A stretch of DNA of 64,000 bases from an uncultured Desulfosarcina sp. (GTDB lineage Bacteria; Desulfobacterota; Desulfobacteria; Desulfobacterales; Desulfosarcinaceae): the NCBI RefSeq assembly GCF_963668215.1, contig NZ_OY764190.1:5084001-5148000 (forward strand). Direction: 5' to 3'. Both the position numbers and the translations under genes were made by a program. Below the pieces are notes generated by a model. It saw only the letters and a list, made by a program, of their open reading frames with translations, was not told the DNA's origin and searched no databases. Of the stretch, positions 7,646 to 16,314 are shown piece after piece (within the stretch, counting starts at the first letter, position 1; every line of letters begins with the position of its first letter).

Positions 7646-9543
7646 CAGGCTTGCTTACGATTCGGTTTCATGTGAGGCAAATGCATGGCCATGGCGAATT
7701 CGCGTTGAAAATCAGGGCGCGTCGTCAGCTCGACCGTTTCCATCTTTTCGGCCAGTTCGGTCGCCCGCCTCCGCTTGGACCGGTTCATCAGGGCCATCCG
7801 GGCGCCGTCTCCGGCGGCATTGCCTACGGCAACGATTTTATCGGCCGGCACTTCCGGGAATAAACCGATGGTCAGTGCCGATATCGGATCGATTACGCTG
7901 CCAAAGGCGCCGGCCAGAATGACGCGGTCCACGGACCGGACGCCGGTTTCGGCCATCAGGAGCCGGACGCCTGCATGGATGGCGCCCTTGGCCATCTGAA
8001 CCGCCCGAATGTCGTCCTGCCAGATGGCGATGTCTCGATCGCCCGCGCTTTCCCGTGCAGGCGCGACGATAAATGCGGCATCGTTTCCGTTTTGTTTCAG
8101 ACGCGGGGTGACAAGCTGCCGATCCAATGTTCCGTTCTTTTTTATGACCCCCGATGTGAACATGGCGGAAACGGCATCGATCACTCCGGAACCGCAAATT
8201 CCTGCAGCCGGAACAGGCTGTCCCGGTTTTGCCTCGATGACTTGATAGTCCACGTCGAGCGTTTTCCTGTCAATCCGGATCCGTTCGATGGCTCCGGCTG
8301 CCGCCCGCATGCCACAGGACAAGGTGGCCCCTTCCAGGGCAGGACCGGTGGCGCAGGATGTACAAACCAGACGGTTGCCGGATTTCAGGACGATTTCCCC
8401 GTTGGTTCCCACATCGATCACCAAAAGGGTTTCATCGACGTAGGCGCCATCCAGAGCCAGCATCACGCCCACCGTATCGGATCCGACAAAAGCCGAAACA
8501 GCCGGCAGCATATGCACCCATGCTCCCGGTGCGGCTTGAATGCCAAGGTCCCGGGCCTTGATATCGAGCCCCTGGGTCACAACCGGTGCAAAGGGCGACT
8601 TGCCCAGCCCGCTCGGGTCAAGCCCCAGAAAAAGGTGGTGCATGCATGTATTGGCCACGCAGGCGATATCCGCCACCGTATCGATGGCGACAGCTGCCTG
8701 GGTGCAGACCGCGGCGAGCAGTTGGTTGACGGCCCCGATCACCAGTTGTTGAAGTTCTTTGCGTCCGTTGTCTTCATTGGAGGCATGGGCGATGCGCGAA
8801 ATAACATCTTCGCCGCAGGATATCTGGGGGTTGACCGTCGAAGCGGTGGCCAGCACCTCGGCGCTTTCCAGATCGCAAAGATAGGCGGCCAATGTCGTAG
8901 TGCCGATATCCAGGGCCAGTCCGGTCAAAGGGCGGCTGCCGGCAGGTGCTACGCCGATGCATTCGACGCCGTTTCGGATCAGGGCCGTGGTTTTTTCCCC
9001 GCAGGCAAGAACCTTCGGCAAAACGGATAGCATGCCCGCATCCGGATAAATATAGGACAAACTGCTGCCTGCACGGATTTGAGCCGACAGGCGCTCCCAG
9101 TCCGAAGTGGGGGAAGAAAGATCGGGAGCGGGAACGGCTACGGTTTGTGCTTCGACAAAGGGGTCCGGATCGACGGATATGGAACCGGGTGCCTTTCGGA
9201 TCACCTGTCCGCCGCTTCTGCTTTCCTCGGGGATATCGAAAGTGGCATCGCCCATTACCTGACACTGGCAGGCAAGCCGCCATCCCTTTGTGCGCTGCTC
9301 GGCAGAGAGGTGTTTTTCTTCCAGCATTGTTGGCAGCGACAATGAAGGTTCCGAAGAATCGGAACCGGCCTGATGCAACAAACGCACTTTGCACTTGCCG
9401 CAGGTTCCCTGTCCGCCGCAGACGCTTTGCAGATCGACGCCCAGCTTCCTGGCCGCCTGGTCCACCCGAATCCCCCGGGGTACCCGGCCCTGCATACCTC
9501 CCGGAAGAAAACGAACCAGCGGCATTGTATCCGGTTTGTTCAC
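7645..9543 (-). CDS. Reductive activator of corrinoid proteins (RACo-type, 2Fe-2S plus ASKHA ATPase, DUF4445)
   Basis: 632 residues. The N-terminal 2Fe-2S domain has Cys42, Cys48 and Cys51 (VCGGQGTCGKC) and Cys92/94 (ACQCQV). A linker follows, then the actin-like ATPase core with LDIGTTTLAAYL (about 217), VIDVGTNGEI and GAFGSVIDP. The family reduces inactive Co(II) corrinoid back to Co(I) with ATP and electrons from ferredoxin, repairing corrinoid methyl-transfer proteins. Its partner here is surely the corrinoid protein at 12136-12789. The start is a GTG overlapping the previous stop (GTGA). Presence of the 2Fe-2S domain separates it from RamA, which uses 4Fe-4S clusters. Confidence 0.93.
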   Translation of the reverse strand: MNKPDTMPLVRFLPGGMQGRVPRGIRVDQAARKLGVDLQSVCGGQGTCGKCKVRLLHQAGSDSSEPSLSLPTMLEEKHLSAEQRTKGWRLACQCQVMGDATFDIPEESRSGGQVIRKAPGSISVDPDPFVEAQTVAVPAPDLSSPTSDWERLSAQIRAGSSLSYIYPDAGMLSVLPKVLACGEKTTALIRNGVECIGVAPAGSRPLTGLALDIGTTTLAAYLCDLESAEVLATASTVNPQISCGEDVISRIAHASNEDNGRKELQQLVIGAVNQLLAAVCTQAAVAIDTVADIACVANTCMHHLFLGLDPSGLGKSPFAPVVTQGLDIKARDLGIQAAPGAWVHMLPAVSAFVGSDTVGVMLALDGAYVDETLLVIDVGTNGEIVLKSGNRLVCTSCATGPALEGATLSCGMRAAAGAIERIRIDRKTLDVDYQVIEAKPGQPVPAAGICGSGVIDAVSAMFTSGVIKKNGTLDRQLVTPRLKQNGNDAAFIVAPARESAGDRDIAIWQDDIRAVQMAKGAIHAGVRLLMAETGVRSVDRVILAGAFGSVIDPISALTIGLFPEVPADKIVAVGNAAGDGARMALMNRSKRRRATELAEKMETVELTTRPDFQREFAMAMHLPHMKPNRKQA

Positions 9544-9896
9544 TCGACCTCTCTTGGTGCGTTCCGTTCGGCCGTTTCTTCGGAAGAAAGAAAATGAATC
9601 CGAATGTCTGCGGGCCTTGTCGCGCCGACTTCAGCTTCGATGGCCCGCAGTGTTGTCATCGGCAGCGGGCATGAACGGTGCCGCAGTACCTTCACGGCAG
9701 ATTGCCACAAATGAGATTGCGGGAAGTCCTTTCCCAGGCATTGACGCCAATCGACCTGCTTATTCGTTTGCCCCCAAAAGGCCGCTGCTTCGCAATCGCT
9801 GGAGACGGTCAGATTCACTGTGCGGGCGTCTTCCCGGCGAACCGTGATTCGCGTATGCGAGCCACAGGATCCGTCAAAAACATCCACGACATGCAC
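9540..9896 (-). CDS. Small conserved cysteine-containing protein of the corrinoid locus (DUF6951-like)
   Basis: 118 residues from a GTG with GGAG eight nucleotides upstream. Conserved-looking points are GSCG near residue 9, SSDC near 33 and CPLPMTTLRAIEAEVG near 77-92. I recall proteins of this pattern (named DUF6951) next to URO-D-type methyltransferases, but this is memory and the number should be checked. The C-terminal tail overlaps the RACo start by 4 nt, so the two are coupled. Invariant-looking cysteines suggest metal or corrinoid handling. No function is established. Confidence 0.6.
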   Translation of the reverse strand: MHVVDVFDGSCGSHTRITVRREDARTVNLTVSSDCEAAAFWGQTNKQVDWRQCLGKDFPQSHLWQSAVKVLRHRSCPLPMTTLRAIEAEVGATRPADIRIHFLSSEETAERNAPREVE

Positions 9897-9931
9897 CTGT
9901 CATTCTCCTTGCCCATCGGGTTGTCGACGAT

Positions 9932-10990
9932 TCAGTCATTGTAGGAACCGAAATCGTCGAGTGCTTTTTTCAACATATAAACGTGGTATCCGGGAGTCTC
10001 CGGGGATACTTCGCAGCCGGAACTGAACATGAATCCACGCGGGGATTTCTTCCCTTTGGCGATAACTTCCCGGCAGCGGTCATAGACCTGCTCCGGCTTG
10101 GCGGTCAGTAAAATTGCAGGGTCAATGTTGCCGATGATCACGGCCTTTTCTCCGAGAACTTCGATGGCCTTGTCGATATCGATCTCCTCTCCGAAGCTGC
10201 ATAACCCCGGCTCTCCCATGGGAACCTTGGCCCAGTCGTCGAGGTTCGCGTTCTGGTCGCCACAGATGTGGTAGAGGATATGGCGGACGCCCATGGCCAG
10301 GATCTTTTCCGAAGATTCGACCAGGTAAGGCATGATGAACTGCTTGAACTGGCGCGGCGAAATGATCAGGTTGGATGTCAACGGTTCCCAAAACTGGGGA
10401 ATGACTTTTTCCGGTCCGAAAACATCGACCCAATGGGACACGATGTCAACAATATGATCGGTGGCCAACCGGAGAATGCGGTGGGCCGCATCCGGTTTTT
10501 TGAGCATCCATCGGCACACCTTTTCCACGGCGCAAATGTTGCCGGCGATGGTGAAATTACCGCCCATGATCACGGAGATGGGCGTACCGTTTTTTTCCTG
10601 GAGCTTGGAAAATTCCATGGCAATGGGAAGGCATCCGGCTGTCCGCGCATCGGGCAAGGTCAGCGTTTCGATGTCGGCTTCGGATTGGACAGGAAACGTC
10701 TTATGGGCCGGGGCCTGCTGATATTCCCCGGTGGGCATTTCCACCTCGCCGCCGAATTCCCAGGTGCCATAAGAGGCATAGCCGTACATGGGTCCCCAGT
10801 CGACGCCGTACTGCTCAAAGGTTTTTTTCTGTGCATCGAAACTTTTTTCCGCATCGCTGTATATGGCGGAGATGGGCAAACCGACATTTTTCGCACAGAA
10901 CCCGAGAATAAAGGGAAAATGGGGTACGCGGTCCACCGGCTTTCCCTTCAGAACGGCTTCGATCCGTTCGTTTGAAGTCATCTTTTGCAT
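9932..10990 (-). CDS. URO-D-fold methyltransferase of corrinoid system (MtvB/OdmB/MtaA-like), paralog 1
   Basis: 352 residues across the whole uroporphyrinogen-decarboxylase fold. The residues needed for URO-D substrate binding are replaced by a zinc triad as in corrinoid methyltransferases: His241 and Cys243 in YHICGDQ and Cys326 in SSGCEVSP (compare His-x-Cys...Cys of MtaA). Such enzymes move a methyl group between a methylated substrate, a Co(I) corrinoid protein, or a thiol/pterin acceptor. A good ribosome binding site (AGAGGA) precedes ATG 10990. It lies 18 bp behind its paralog, with the corrinoid protein and RACo in the same gene series. Direction and substrate are unknown. Confidence 0.88.
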   Translation of the reverse strand: MQKMTSNERIEAVLKGKPVDRVPHFPFILGFCAKNVGLPISAIYSDAEKSFDAQKKTFEQYGVDWGPMYGYASYGTWEFGGEVEMPTGEYQQAPAHKTFPVQSEADIETLTLPDARTAGCLPIAMEFSKLQEKNGTPISVIMGGNFTIAGNICAVEKVCRWMLKKPDAAHRILRLATDHIVDIVSHWVDVFGPEKVIPQFWEPLTSNLIISPRQFKQFIMPYLVESSEKILAMGVRHILYHICGDQNANLDDWAKVPMGEPGLCSFGEEIDIDKAIEVLGEKAVIIGNIDPAILLTAKPEQVYDRCREVIAKGKKSPRGFMFSSGCEVSPETPGYHVYMLKKALDDFGSYND

Positions 10991-11008
10991 GGCTGCTATT
11001 CCTCTTTG

Positions 11009-12079
11009 TTATTCGTAAAAGCCAAAATCGTGAACCGCTTTGGTCATTGCATAGACATTGGCCGATGGCGCATTGACCGGCATCCCGCAGCCCGGTCCGA
11101 GAATAAAGCCGCCCGGCGCCTTTTTCCCCTTTTCGATGGCGACACGGCACAGTTCGTAGACCTGCTCGGGCGTGCCGGTCTGGATAACCGCCGGCTCGAT
11201 ATTGCCGAAAATGATATCTTTCGGAAAAAGATCCGCTGCCGTTTCAAGATCCACCTCATGACCGAAACTCAGCACGCTGGGATGAGGCCACGGAGGAGAC
11301 TCGGCATAAAGGGGCAGGTTCAGGTTCTGCTCGCCGCAGATATGCTGGCCGAAAAGCTGGACCCCCAGTTCCCTGAGGCGTTGATGGTATGCTTCGTGAT
11401 AGGGCAGGGCGAATTTTTTGAACGTTCTGGGGGAAACGAGCTGGTTCGACTCGCTCGGGCTGCTCATCCACACGAAGACCCGATCAGTGCCGAACGTTTC
11501 CAGCCAAAGCGTCAGCACATTGATGATGTGCTTCAAAGAGATGTCCAGCAATGCCTCGCACAGTTTCGGCTTTTTCATGGTCCAGCGGAGAAACAGATCG
11601 ATTCCGCAGATGTTGGCGGCCATGGTGAAAGGGCTACGGGAGAAGAAATAGACCGGCAGGTTGTGCTCGAACTGGAGTTTGGAAAATCGCATGGCCAGAG
11701 GGATTCTGCCGACCGTGGCCGGATCGGGAAGCGTCAGCTTGGCCACGTCCTCCTCACTGTTCACCGGTTTTTCCGTAACGACCAGGGCGCCTTCGAATTC
11801 TCCCCGAGGCATCCGAACGTCTCCGCCGAAATCCCAGGCGCCCAACACGGTATGCCCGGCATACTGGGGGATCGGATCCCAGCCGTATTGCTCGGTGGTC
11901 CATTGCATGTCGGCAAAACTTTTTTCCGGGTCCTCATAGGCATCGGCCACCGTGTGTCCCGCATTGCGGGTGTTGAATCCCGTACTCATGGCGCCAAGGG
12001 GAACCCGGTCAGGCTTTTGGTATGAGAACAGGGCTTTTATTCTTTCGCTGGCTGTCATTCGGTCTTGTCTTAAATGCAT
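11009..12079 (-). CDS. URO-D-fold methyltransferase of corrinoid system, paralog 2
   Basis: 356 residues from ATG 12079 (GGAGG four nucleotides upstream); an ATG 42 nt earlier lacks support. It keeps the same zinc triad as paralog 1: His246 and Cys248 in GQHICGEQ and Cys331 in GPGCGMP. The two proteins align over their full lengths but differ widely, so this is an old duplication, probably with split roles (substrate:corrinoid and corrinoid:acceptor, or two substrates). In methoxyarene demethylases the substrate-specific enzyme (MtvB, OdmB) is of this fold. It is located directly downstream of the corrinoid protein gene. Confidence 0.88.
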   Translation of the reverse strand: MHLRQDRMTASERIKALFSYQKPDRVPLGAMSTGFNTRNAGHTVADAYEDPEKSFADMQWTTEQYGWDPIPQYAGHTVLGAWDFGGDVRMPRGEFEGALVVTEKPVNSEEDVAKLTLPDPATVGRIPLAMRFSKLQFEHNLPVYFFSRSPFTMAANICGIDLFLRWTMKKPKLCEALLDISLKHIINVLTLWLETFGTDRVFVWMSSPSESNQLVSPRTFKKFALPYHEAYHQRLRELGVQLFGQHICGEQNLNLPLYAESPPWPHPSVLSFGHEVDLETAADLFPKDIIFGNIEPAVIQTGTPEQVYELCRVAIEKGKKAPGGFILGPGCGMPVNAPSANVYAMTKAVHDFGFYE

Positions 12080-12135
12080 GTCGCCTCCGTGGATATCCCG
12101 GTTTGCGCCGGAAGTTGCCATGGCCGTATAAAAAA

Positions 12136-12789
12136 TCAGGCCGCCTTTTTGAGCAGATTTTTGGCTACCTGGACCGCGCTGATGGCGTCTTTTGCATAGC
12201 CGTCTGCCCCGTATTGCTGGGCGATGTCTGCGGTTAGCGGCGCGCCGCCCACCAAGATGATGACATCCGGTTTTTCCGCCTTGAGCATCCCGATGACCTT
12301 GGGCATGGCCATCATGCTGGTGGTCATCAAAGCCGAAATGGCGACCACGTCGGCACCGGTGTCTTTCAGCGCCTCGACAAATTTATCCAGTTTCACATCT
12401 TTTCCCAGGTCGCAGATGTCCCAACCGGCGGCTTCGAACATGGTTTTCACCAGGCTTTTGCCGATATCGTGAATGTCCCCTTCCACAACGCCCATGACGA
12501 TCTTGCCGGCAGTCTGGTGTTCATCCACTTTTACATGGGGCCGAAGCACATCGAGGCCGGCATACATGGCATCCGAGCACAGAAGGAGTTCAGGTACGAA
12601 GTATTCTTTCTGTTCATACAAACGACCCACTTCATCCATGCCGGCAGCCAGTCCCCCCATGATGGCATCGTAGGGCGGAACGCCTATTTCCAGTGCCTTC
12701 TTGCAAAGGTCGGCCGCCTTTTCCTCATCGAATTCCACCACACAGTCATGGATTTCTTTCAGCAACTCGTTTTTTATCTCGTCTTTCAT
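12136..12789 (-). CDS. Corrinoid (B12-binding) methyl carrier protein, MtaC/MtvC family
   Basis: 217 residues. Residues 1-90 form the helical cap domain (B12-binding-2). Residues 95-217 form the Rossmann-like cobalamin domain with D105-x-H107-x-x-G110 in GDIHDIGKS, SALMTTSM (about 153) and VGGAPLT (about 181). His107 is the expected lower cobalt ligand. It carries the methyl group between the two methyltransferases as methyl-Co(III). A strong ribosome binding site (AAGGAG) precedes the ATG. The gene sits between the redox trio and the two methyltransferase genes and is the centre of the pathway. Confidence 0.95.
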   Translation of the reverse strand: MKDEIKNELLKEIHDCVVEFDEEKAADLCKKALEIGVPPYDAIMGGLAAGMDEVGRLYEQKEYFVPELLLCSDAMYAGLDVLRPHVKVDEHQTAGKIVMGVVEGDIHDIGKSLVKTMFEAAGWDICDLGKDVKLDKFVEALKDTGADVVAISALMTTSMMAMPKVIGMLKAEKPDVIILVGGAPLTADIAQQYGADGYAKDAISAVQVAKNLLKKAA

Positions 12790-12822
12790 TATTTCTCCTT
12801 TTCTTTCTGAACGCTCATCATG

Positions 12823-13842
12823 TTATTGGACGGATCTGGAAGACAAAGGAAAGCATTTTCCGAGGATCTCACCCATATCCCATACCCGGATGCCCAGTTC
12901 TTTCTCATGTTTCATCAGGTTGATTAAGCAGATGGGACAGGCCACCAGGATATCGGAACCGTTGGCGGCAAGTTCCCGGGCCCGCATACAGGAAATGGAC
13001 CGGCTTAGATCTGCGTAGGCATATTCAACGGGTCCGCCGCAGCAGCCGGTATTGATTCCGCAGTTTTCAGGCTCGGCCACCTGGCAGCCGATTCGGGACA
13101 AAATGGTCCGGATGGGTTCAACGATCCCCAGATCCCGGGTCATGACGCACGAATCGTGCAGGACGATTTTTTCCGGGACCCCATCCGGTCGGGCTTTCGG
13201 AAAAATGGATTCGGCGTCGGCAAGAACCTCCAGGTAATGGCGCACCGCCAGGTTGAATTCGCCCATGTAGCGGGGATAAACCTGGCGCAGCATGAAGGTG
13301 GTGTGCGGGTCGACGGTTAGAACGGTTCGGCTGCCTGTCGATTGCAGCGTGCGATACACCTCGCGGGCAATGGGGGCAACGGCCTCTTCCATCCCCAAAT
13401 CGTACAGCAGCACACCGCTGTAAGGCTCCTTGTCGAAAAGGTAGGCGGGATCGATACCGGCTTTTCGCAATGCGGCGACAATGCCGAAAAGGGCCGATTC
13501 CGTACGTTTCCGGATTTCGCCTTCCCGTCGTGCGCCCAGCCGAATGATCGGATCGCCGGCCAGTGCACCGGCATATTCCGCCATCTTGGAAAACAGTTTG
13601 ACGGAAAGCATGGGGACCAGCGGCTGCGCCTTGGCGGCCATCTCCGTTGTCTGGACCACATAGGGCAGCATTTGATACATGCGCGCCGTGAAAAGCAGGG
13701 GCGAACCATGGTCGGAAAGGTTCAGATTGTCGGCCCATTTCGTCCAATAGGGCACTTTCAGCCCCAGGGGGTCGCCGGTTCTCTCGATATTGCCCTGGAT
13801 GGTTTTCAGGGCTTGTGAGATCAATACCTTAGAGTTTCGCAT
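12823..13842 (-). CDS. CCG-domain iron-sulfur oxidoreductase subunit (GlcF/HdrB C-half-like)
   Basis: 339 residues with cysteine-rich CCG motifs: HDSC (about 233), ENCGINTGCCGG (about 262-273) and ACPIC (about 301-305). Such domains bind non-cubane 4Fe-4S clusters in HdrB, GlpC, LutA and GlcF. The usual N-terminal ferredoxin part of GlcF is missing here and is supplied by the next gene upstream, whose end overlaps this start by 14 nt. Together with the FAD protein the three probably make a membrane- or quinone-linked, or ferredoxin-linked, dehydrogenase. The first 100 residues have no motif I recognise. Confidence 0.85.
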   Translation of the reverse strand: MRNSKVLISQALKTIQGNIERTGDPLGLKVPYWTKWADNLNLSDHGSPLLFTARMYQMLPYVVQTTEMAAKAQPLVPMLSVKLFSKMAEYAGALAGDPIIRLGARREGEIRKRTESALFGIVAALRKAGIDPAYLFDKEPYSGVLLYDLGMEEAVAPIAREVYRTLQSTGSRTVLTVDPHTTFMLRQVYPRYMGEFNLAVRHYLEVLADAESIFPKARPDGVPEKIVLHDSCVMTRDLGIVEPIRTILSRIGCQVAEPENCGINTGCCGGPVEYAYADLSRSISCMRARELAANGSDILVACPICLINLMKHEKELGIRVWDMGEILGKCFPLSSRSVQ

Positions 13843-14170
13843 GTTTTCCTCCCCGGACCAGGCGATCCGAAAGCAGCCGGCGTCCGCGCTGGATCAGCTC
13901 GCAGATATCCAGATTCTGGCCCTTGCTCTTGCAGACGACCTCGCATCGGCGGCATTGCAGGCAACTGTACAGGCAGTAGGTCAGCGCATCGTCCAGTTCC
14001 AGCGTGCCGTTGAGCAGGTGTTTGATGATTTGCATACGCCCGTATGAAGAAAAACTTTCGACACCTCCGTAGGACTGGTAGGTCGGGCAGACATCTACAC
14101 AAAATCTGCAGGAACGGCATTTTGCCAGCTCCTTGAGGAGCATTTCCTGTTCCATCGCATCGTTTTTCAC
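13829..14170 (-). CDS. 2x4Fe-4S ferredoxin-type electron transfer subunit (GlcF/HdrC N-half-like)
   Basis: 113 residues with CRSCRFCVDVCP (about 18-29) and CLQCRRCEVVC (about 75-85), two 4Fe-4S sites spaced like those in HdrC and the N-terminus of GlcF. The GTG start at 14170 is chosen because GGAGG lies seven nucleotides upstream and it overlaps the FAD gene stop (GTGA); ATG 14155 is the alternative. It passes electrons between the FAD subunit and the CCG subunit, whose gene it overlaps by 14 nt. Confidence 0.85.
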   Translation of the reverse strand: MKNDAMEQEMLLKELAKCRSCRFCVDVCPTYQSYGGVESFSSYGRMQIIKHLLNGTLELDDALTYCLYSCLQCRRCEVVCKSKGQNLDICELIQRGRRLLSDRLVRGGKHAKL

Positions 14171-15579
14171 ACCCAGCCCTCCAGATTTCCCCGGTTGAGA
14201 ATATTTTCGGGATCGAAGGTTTTTTTCAGACGAGTCAGGGTCTGCGTATAGACCGGACCATACTTCTTTTCGAGGAAACCGGCCCGCTGGGCCGTCAGGC
14301 CCCATTCGCCCCCGCACCCACCGTATTTGACGTTAAGCGCTTCGGTTTTTTCGCGGACTTCCAGGGTGACGGCTTTCTTGATATCGTTGGGAAGGTCCTT
14401 GGTGGGGATGAAGGCATAGGCATGAATTGTCGGCGCTCCGATGTGGCCAAAGGAGTAAAATTCGTTGCCCTTGTAACTGTCCAGGTTCAGAATCAGTTCT
14501 TTCGCTTCCAGAAAGGCGTCTTTGAGCTTATCCACCCGGGGCGTGATTTCACTGCCGAAAGTCGATCCGAGCCGGTACACGTAATTGCCCGCCTCGGCCC
14601 GGCTGCTCCAGACCTTGCCCCATTCGGCCGCGTCCGATACGATGCCGGCCTCGATGGGATTCGACTTTTTGACGAAATCCAGAAACATGCGGGCCTTGGC
14701 CTGGCAGCCTTCTTCGGTGGCCGAGTGCATGCTCATCATGGCCACGGCGCCGGGAGGTGCCGAAAGGCCCACGGCCTCGAAACCGACCTTGGAGGATTTC
14801 TCATCCAGGTACTCGAAGAACAGAGGGGTAGGAATCCCCTTACGATACATGGCCATCACCGTATCGAGGATTTCTTCGGTACTGTTGAAATAAGCCACGA
14901 TGTTCTCCATGTAAGGTTTGGGAATCAGGCGCATGCGGATGCGGGTGATTACGCAGAGCAGCCCTTCGGACCCCACGAGAAATTTGGTCGCCTCGATGCC
15001 CGCCGGTTTGCGGGTCGATTGGGTGCCCGTTTCAAGGATTTCGCCGGTGGGCAGCACCACTTCCAATCCCAGGACATAGTCCCCCGGCTTGCCGAGGCTG
15101 GCGTCCACGGCATGGGCGCTGGTGTTGACCGCAACCGAGCCGCCGATAGTGGCAATGGGTTCGCTGCCGGGAAAAACGGGAAGCAGGGCATTATATGGGG
15201 CCAGGGCTTTTCTGAGATTTCCGATGTGCATGCCCGGTCCGACTTCGAAATAGCCTCTTTCCGGATAGATTTTAAGGTCCTGCATCCGGGCCGTATCGAG
15301 GACGATGGCATTGGTTTTGGGTCGTCCCAACCCGACCAGGGAGGTGCCGGAACCGTGGGTATGCACCGGGATTTTTCTACTGCTGGCATAGGCCAGCACG
15401 GCGGCAACCTCGCGGCTGTCGGCCGGTCGGGCCACGGCGTACGGCATGTGATGGGGTTCCACATCCCAGGGCATGGTATCCTTGGCATAGGCCAGTACGG
15501 TGGGCCGATCGCAAAAGGCGTTTTCCTTGCCGACGATATTTGTTAGATCTTTGGCAAGCTGTTTAAGGTCAACGTCCAT
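14167..15579 (-). CDS. FAD-linked oxidase/dehydrogenase, GlcD / D-lactate dehydrogenase family
   Basis: 470 residues. The N-terminal FAD-binding-4 (VAO/PCMH) domain shows HGSGTSLVG (about 74), FPGSEPIATIGGSVAVN (about 135) and LVGSEGLL. The C-terminal FAD-oxidase-C domain ends in FDPENILNRGNL, the family's usual terminus. Members oxidise 2-hydroxyacids or related alcohols and hand electrons to Fe-S partners, here the two overlapping downstream genes. Strong ribosome binding site AGGAG. In this locus the substrate may be an intermediate left after hydrolysis or demethylation; that is inference. Confidence 0.88.
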   Translation of the reverse strand: MDVDLKQLAKDLTNIVGKENAFCDRPTVLAYAKDTMPWDVEPHHMPYAVARPADSREVAAVLAYASSRKIPVHTHGSGTSLVGLGRPKTNAIVLDTARMQDLKIYPERGYFEVGPGMHIGNLRKALAPYNALLPVFPGSEPIATIGGSVAVNTSAHAVDASLGKPGDYVLGLEVVLPTGEILETGTQSTRKPAGIEATKFLVGSEGLLCVITRIRMRLIPKPYMENIVAYFNSTEEILDTVMAMYRKGIPTPLFFEYLDEKSSKVGFEAVGLSAPPGAVAMMSMHSATEEGCQAKARMFLDFVKKSNPIEAGIVSDAAEWGKVWSSRAEAGNYVYRLGSTFGSEITPRVDKLKDAFLEAKELILNLDSYKGNEFYSFGHIGAPTIHAYAFIPTKDLPNDIKKAVTLEVREKTEALNVKYGGCGGEWGLTAQRAGFLEKKYGPVYTQTLTRLKKTFDPENILNRGNLEGWV

Positions 15580-15596
15580 TGGTTTCTCCTCTTATT

Positions 15597-16280
15597 TCAT
15601 GTTTTATCCGGTTTTTTACCCGCATAAACCGTAAAATTGTAACGTTTGAAATAGCAGTCCACATCAACAAACCCGGCAGCCCTCATCCAGGCCAGTTGAT
15701 ATTCAAGGGTAGCGGGACGATCACAGGCCATACGCTTGTAAATCGCCTCGAGTTCGGCTTTTTCGATGTCGGTGGATTCCAGATGCCTGCGCCAGTACCT
15801 CTGGTAGCACGCTTCCGTATCCGGCGTCGTGCCAAGGGCCAGTTCGGCGTGGATAAAGCAGCCAGCGGGAGTCAAGGCGTTAAAAATTCTTTGCATGAGC
15901 TGCTGTTTTTCCGTATCGGACAGATGATGGATGGACATGGCCGATACGATCAGCGGAAATCGGTCGGGCAGCGTTTCCCGGGCGTAGTCGCGAGCATAAA
16001 ATTTTACCGCACCTTCCCCGGAAAACCGTTCGCGGGCCTTTTCAAGCATTTTCTCCGAAATGTCCAGAAGATGGGCCTCGGCGTTTGGAAACCGCTTCCG
16101 GATCAGCGCCGAAACCAAGCCGGTTCCTGCGCCCAGATCGAGGAAAGAAAATCGATCTGCCCGATCAAAAGGAATCAGATCCAGCAGCGTCCCATAGAAG
16201 TCGTCGAAGCAGTAGATTACCTTTCGCCGGTTGCCATCGTATTTATGGGCACCGGCGTCGAAGAGTTCTTTCACGGTCAT
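15597..16280 (-). CDS. Class I SAM-dependent methyltransferase
   Basis: 227 residues from ATG 16280 (GAGG nine nucleotides upstream); an upstream GTG at 16322 overlapping the MmgE gene is possible. Motif I is FLDLGAGTGLVS with acidic LLDIS after beta-2, motif post-I SAMSIHHLSD. This is a small-molecule methyltransferase fold (Methyltransf_25/12 type). It is odd in a demethylation pathway: it may methylate an intermediate, or act on another metabolite. Substrate unknown. Gap to the FAD gene is 17 bp. Confidence 0.82.
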   Translation of the reverse strand: MTVKELFDAGAHKYDGNRRKVIYCFDDFYGTLLDLIPFDRADRFSFLDLGAGTGLVSALIRKRFPNAEAHLLDISEKMLEKARERFSGEGAVKFYARDYARETLPDRFPLIVSAMSIHHLSDTEKQQLMQRIFNALTPAGCFIHAELALGTTPDTEACYQRYWRRHLESTDIEKAELEAIYKRMACDRPATLEYQLAWMRAAGFVDVDCYFKRYNFTVYAGKKPDKT

Positions 16281-16314
16281 CGAAGGAATCCTCTCTTGAT
16301 TTCGGGGAGGCGCT

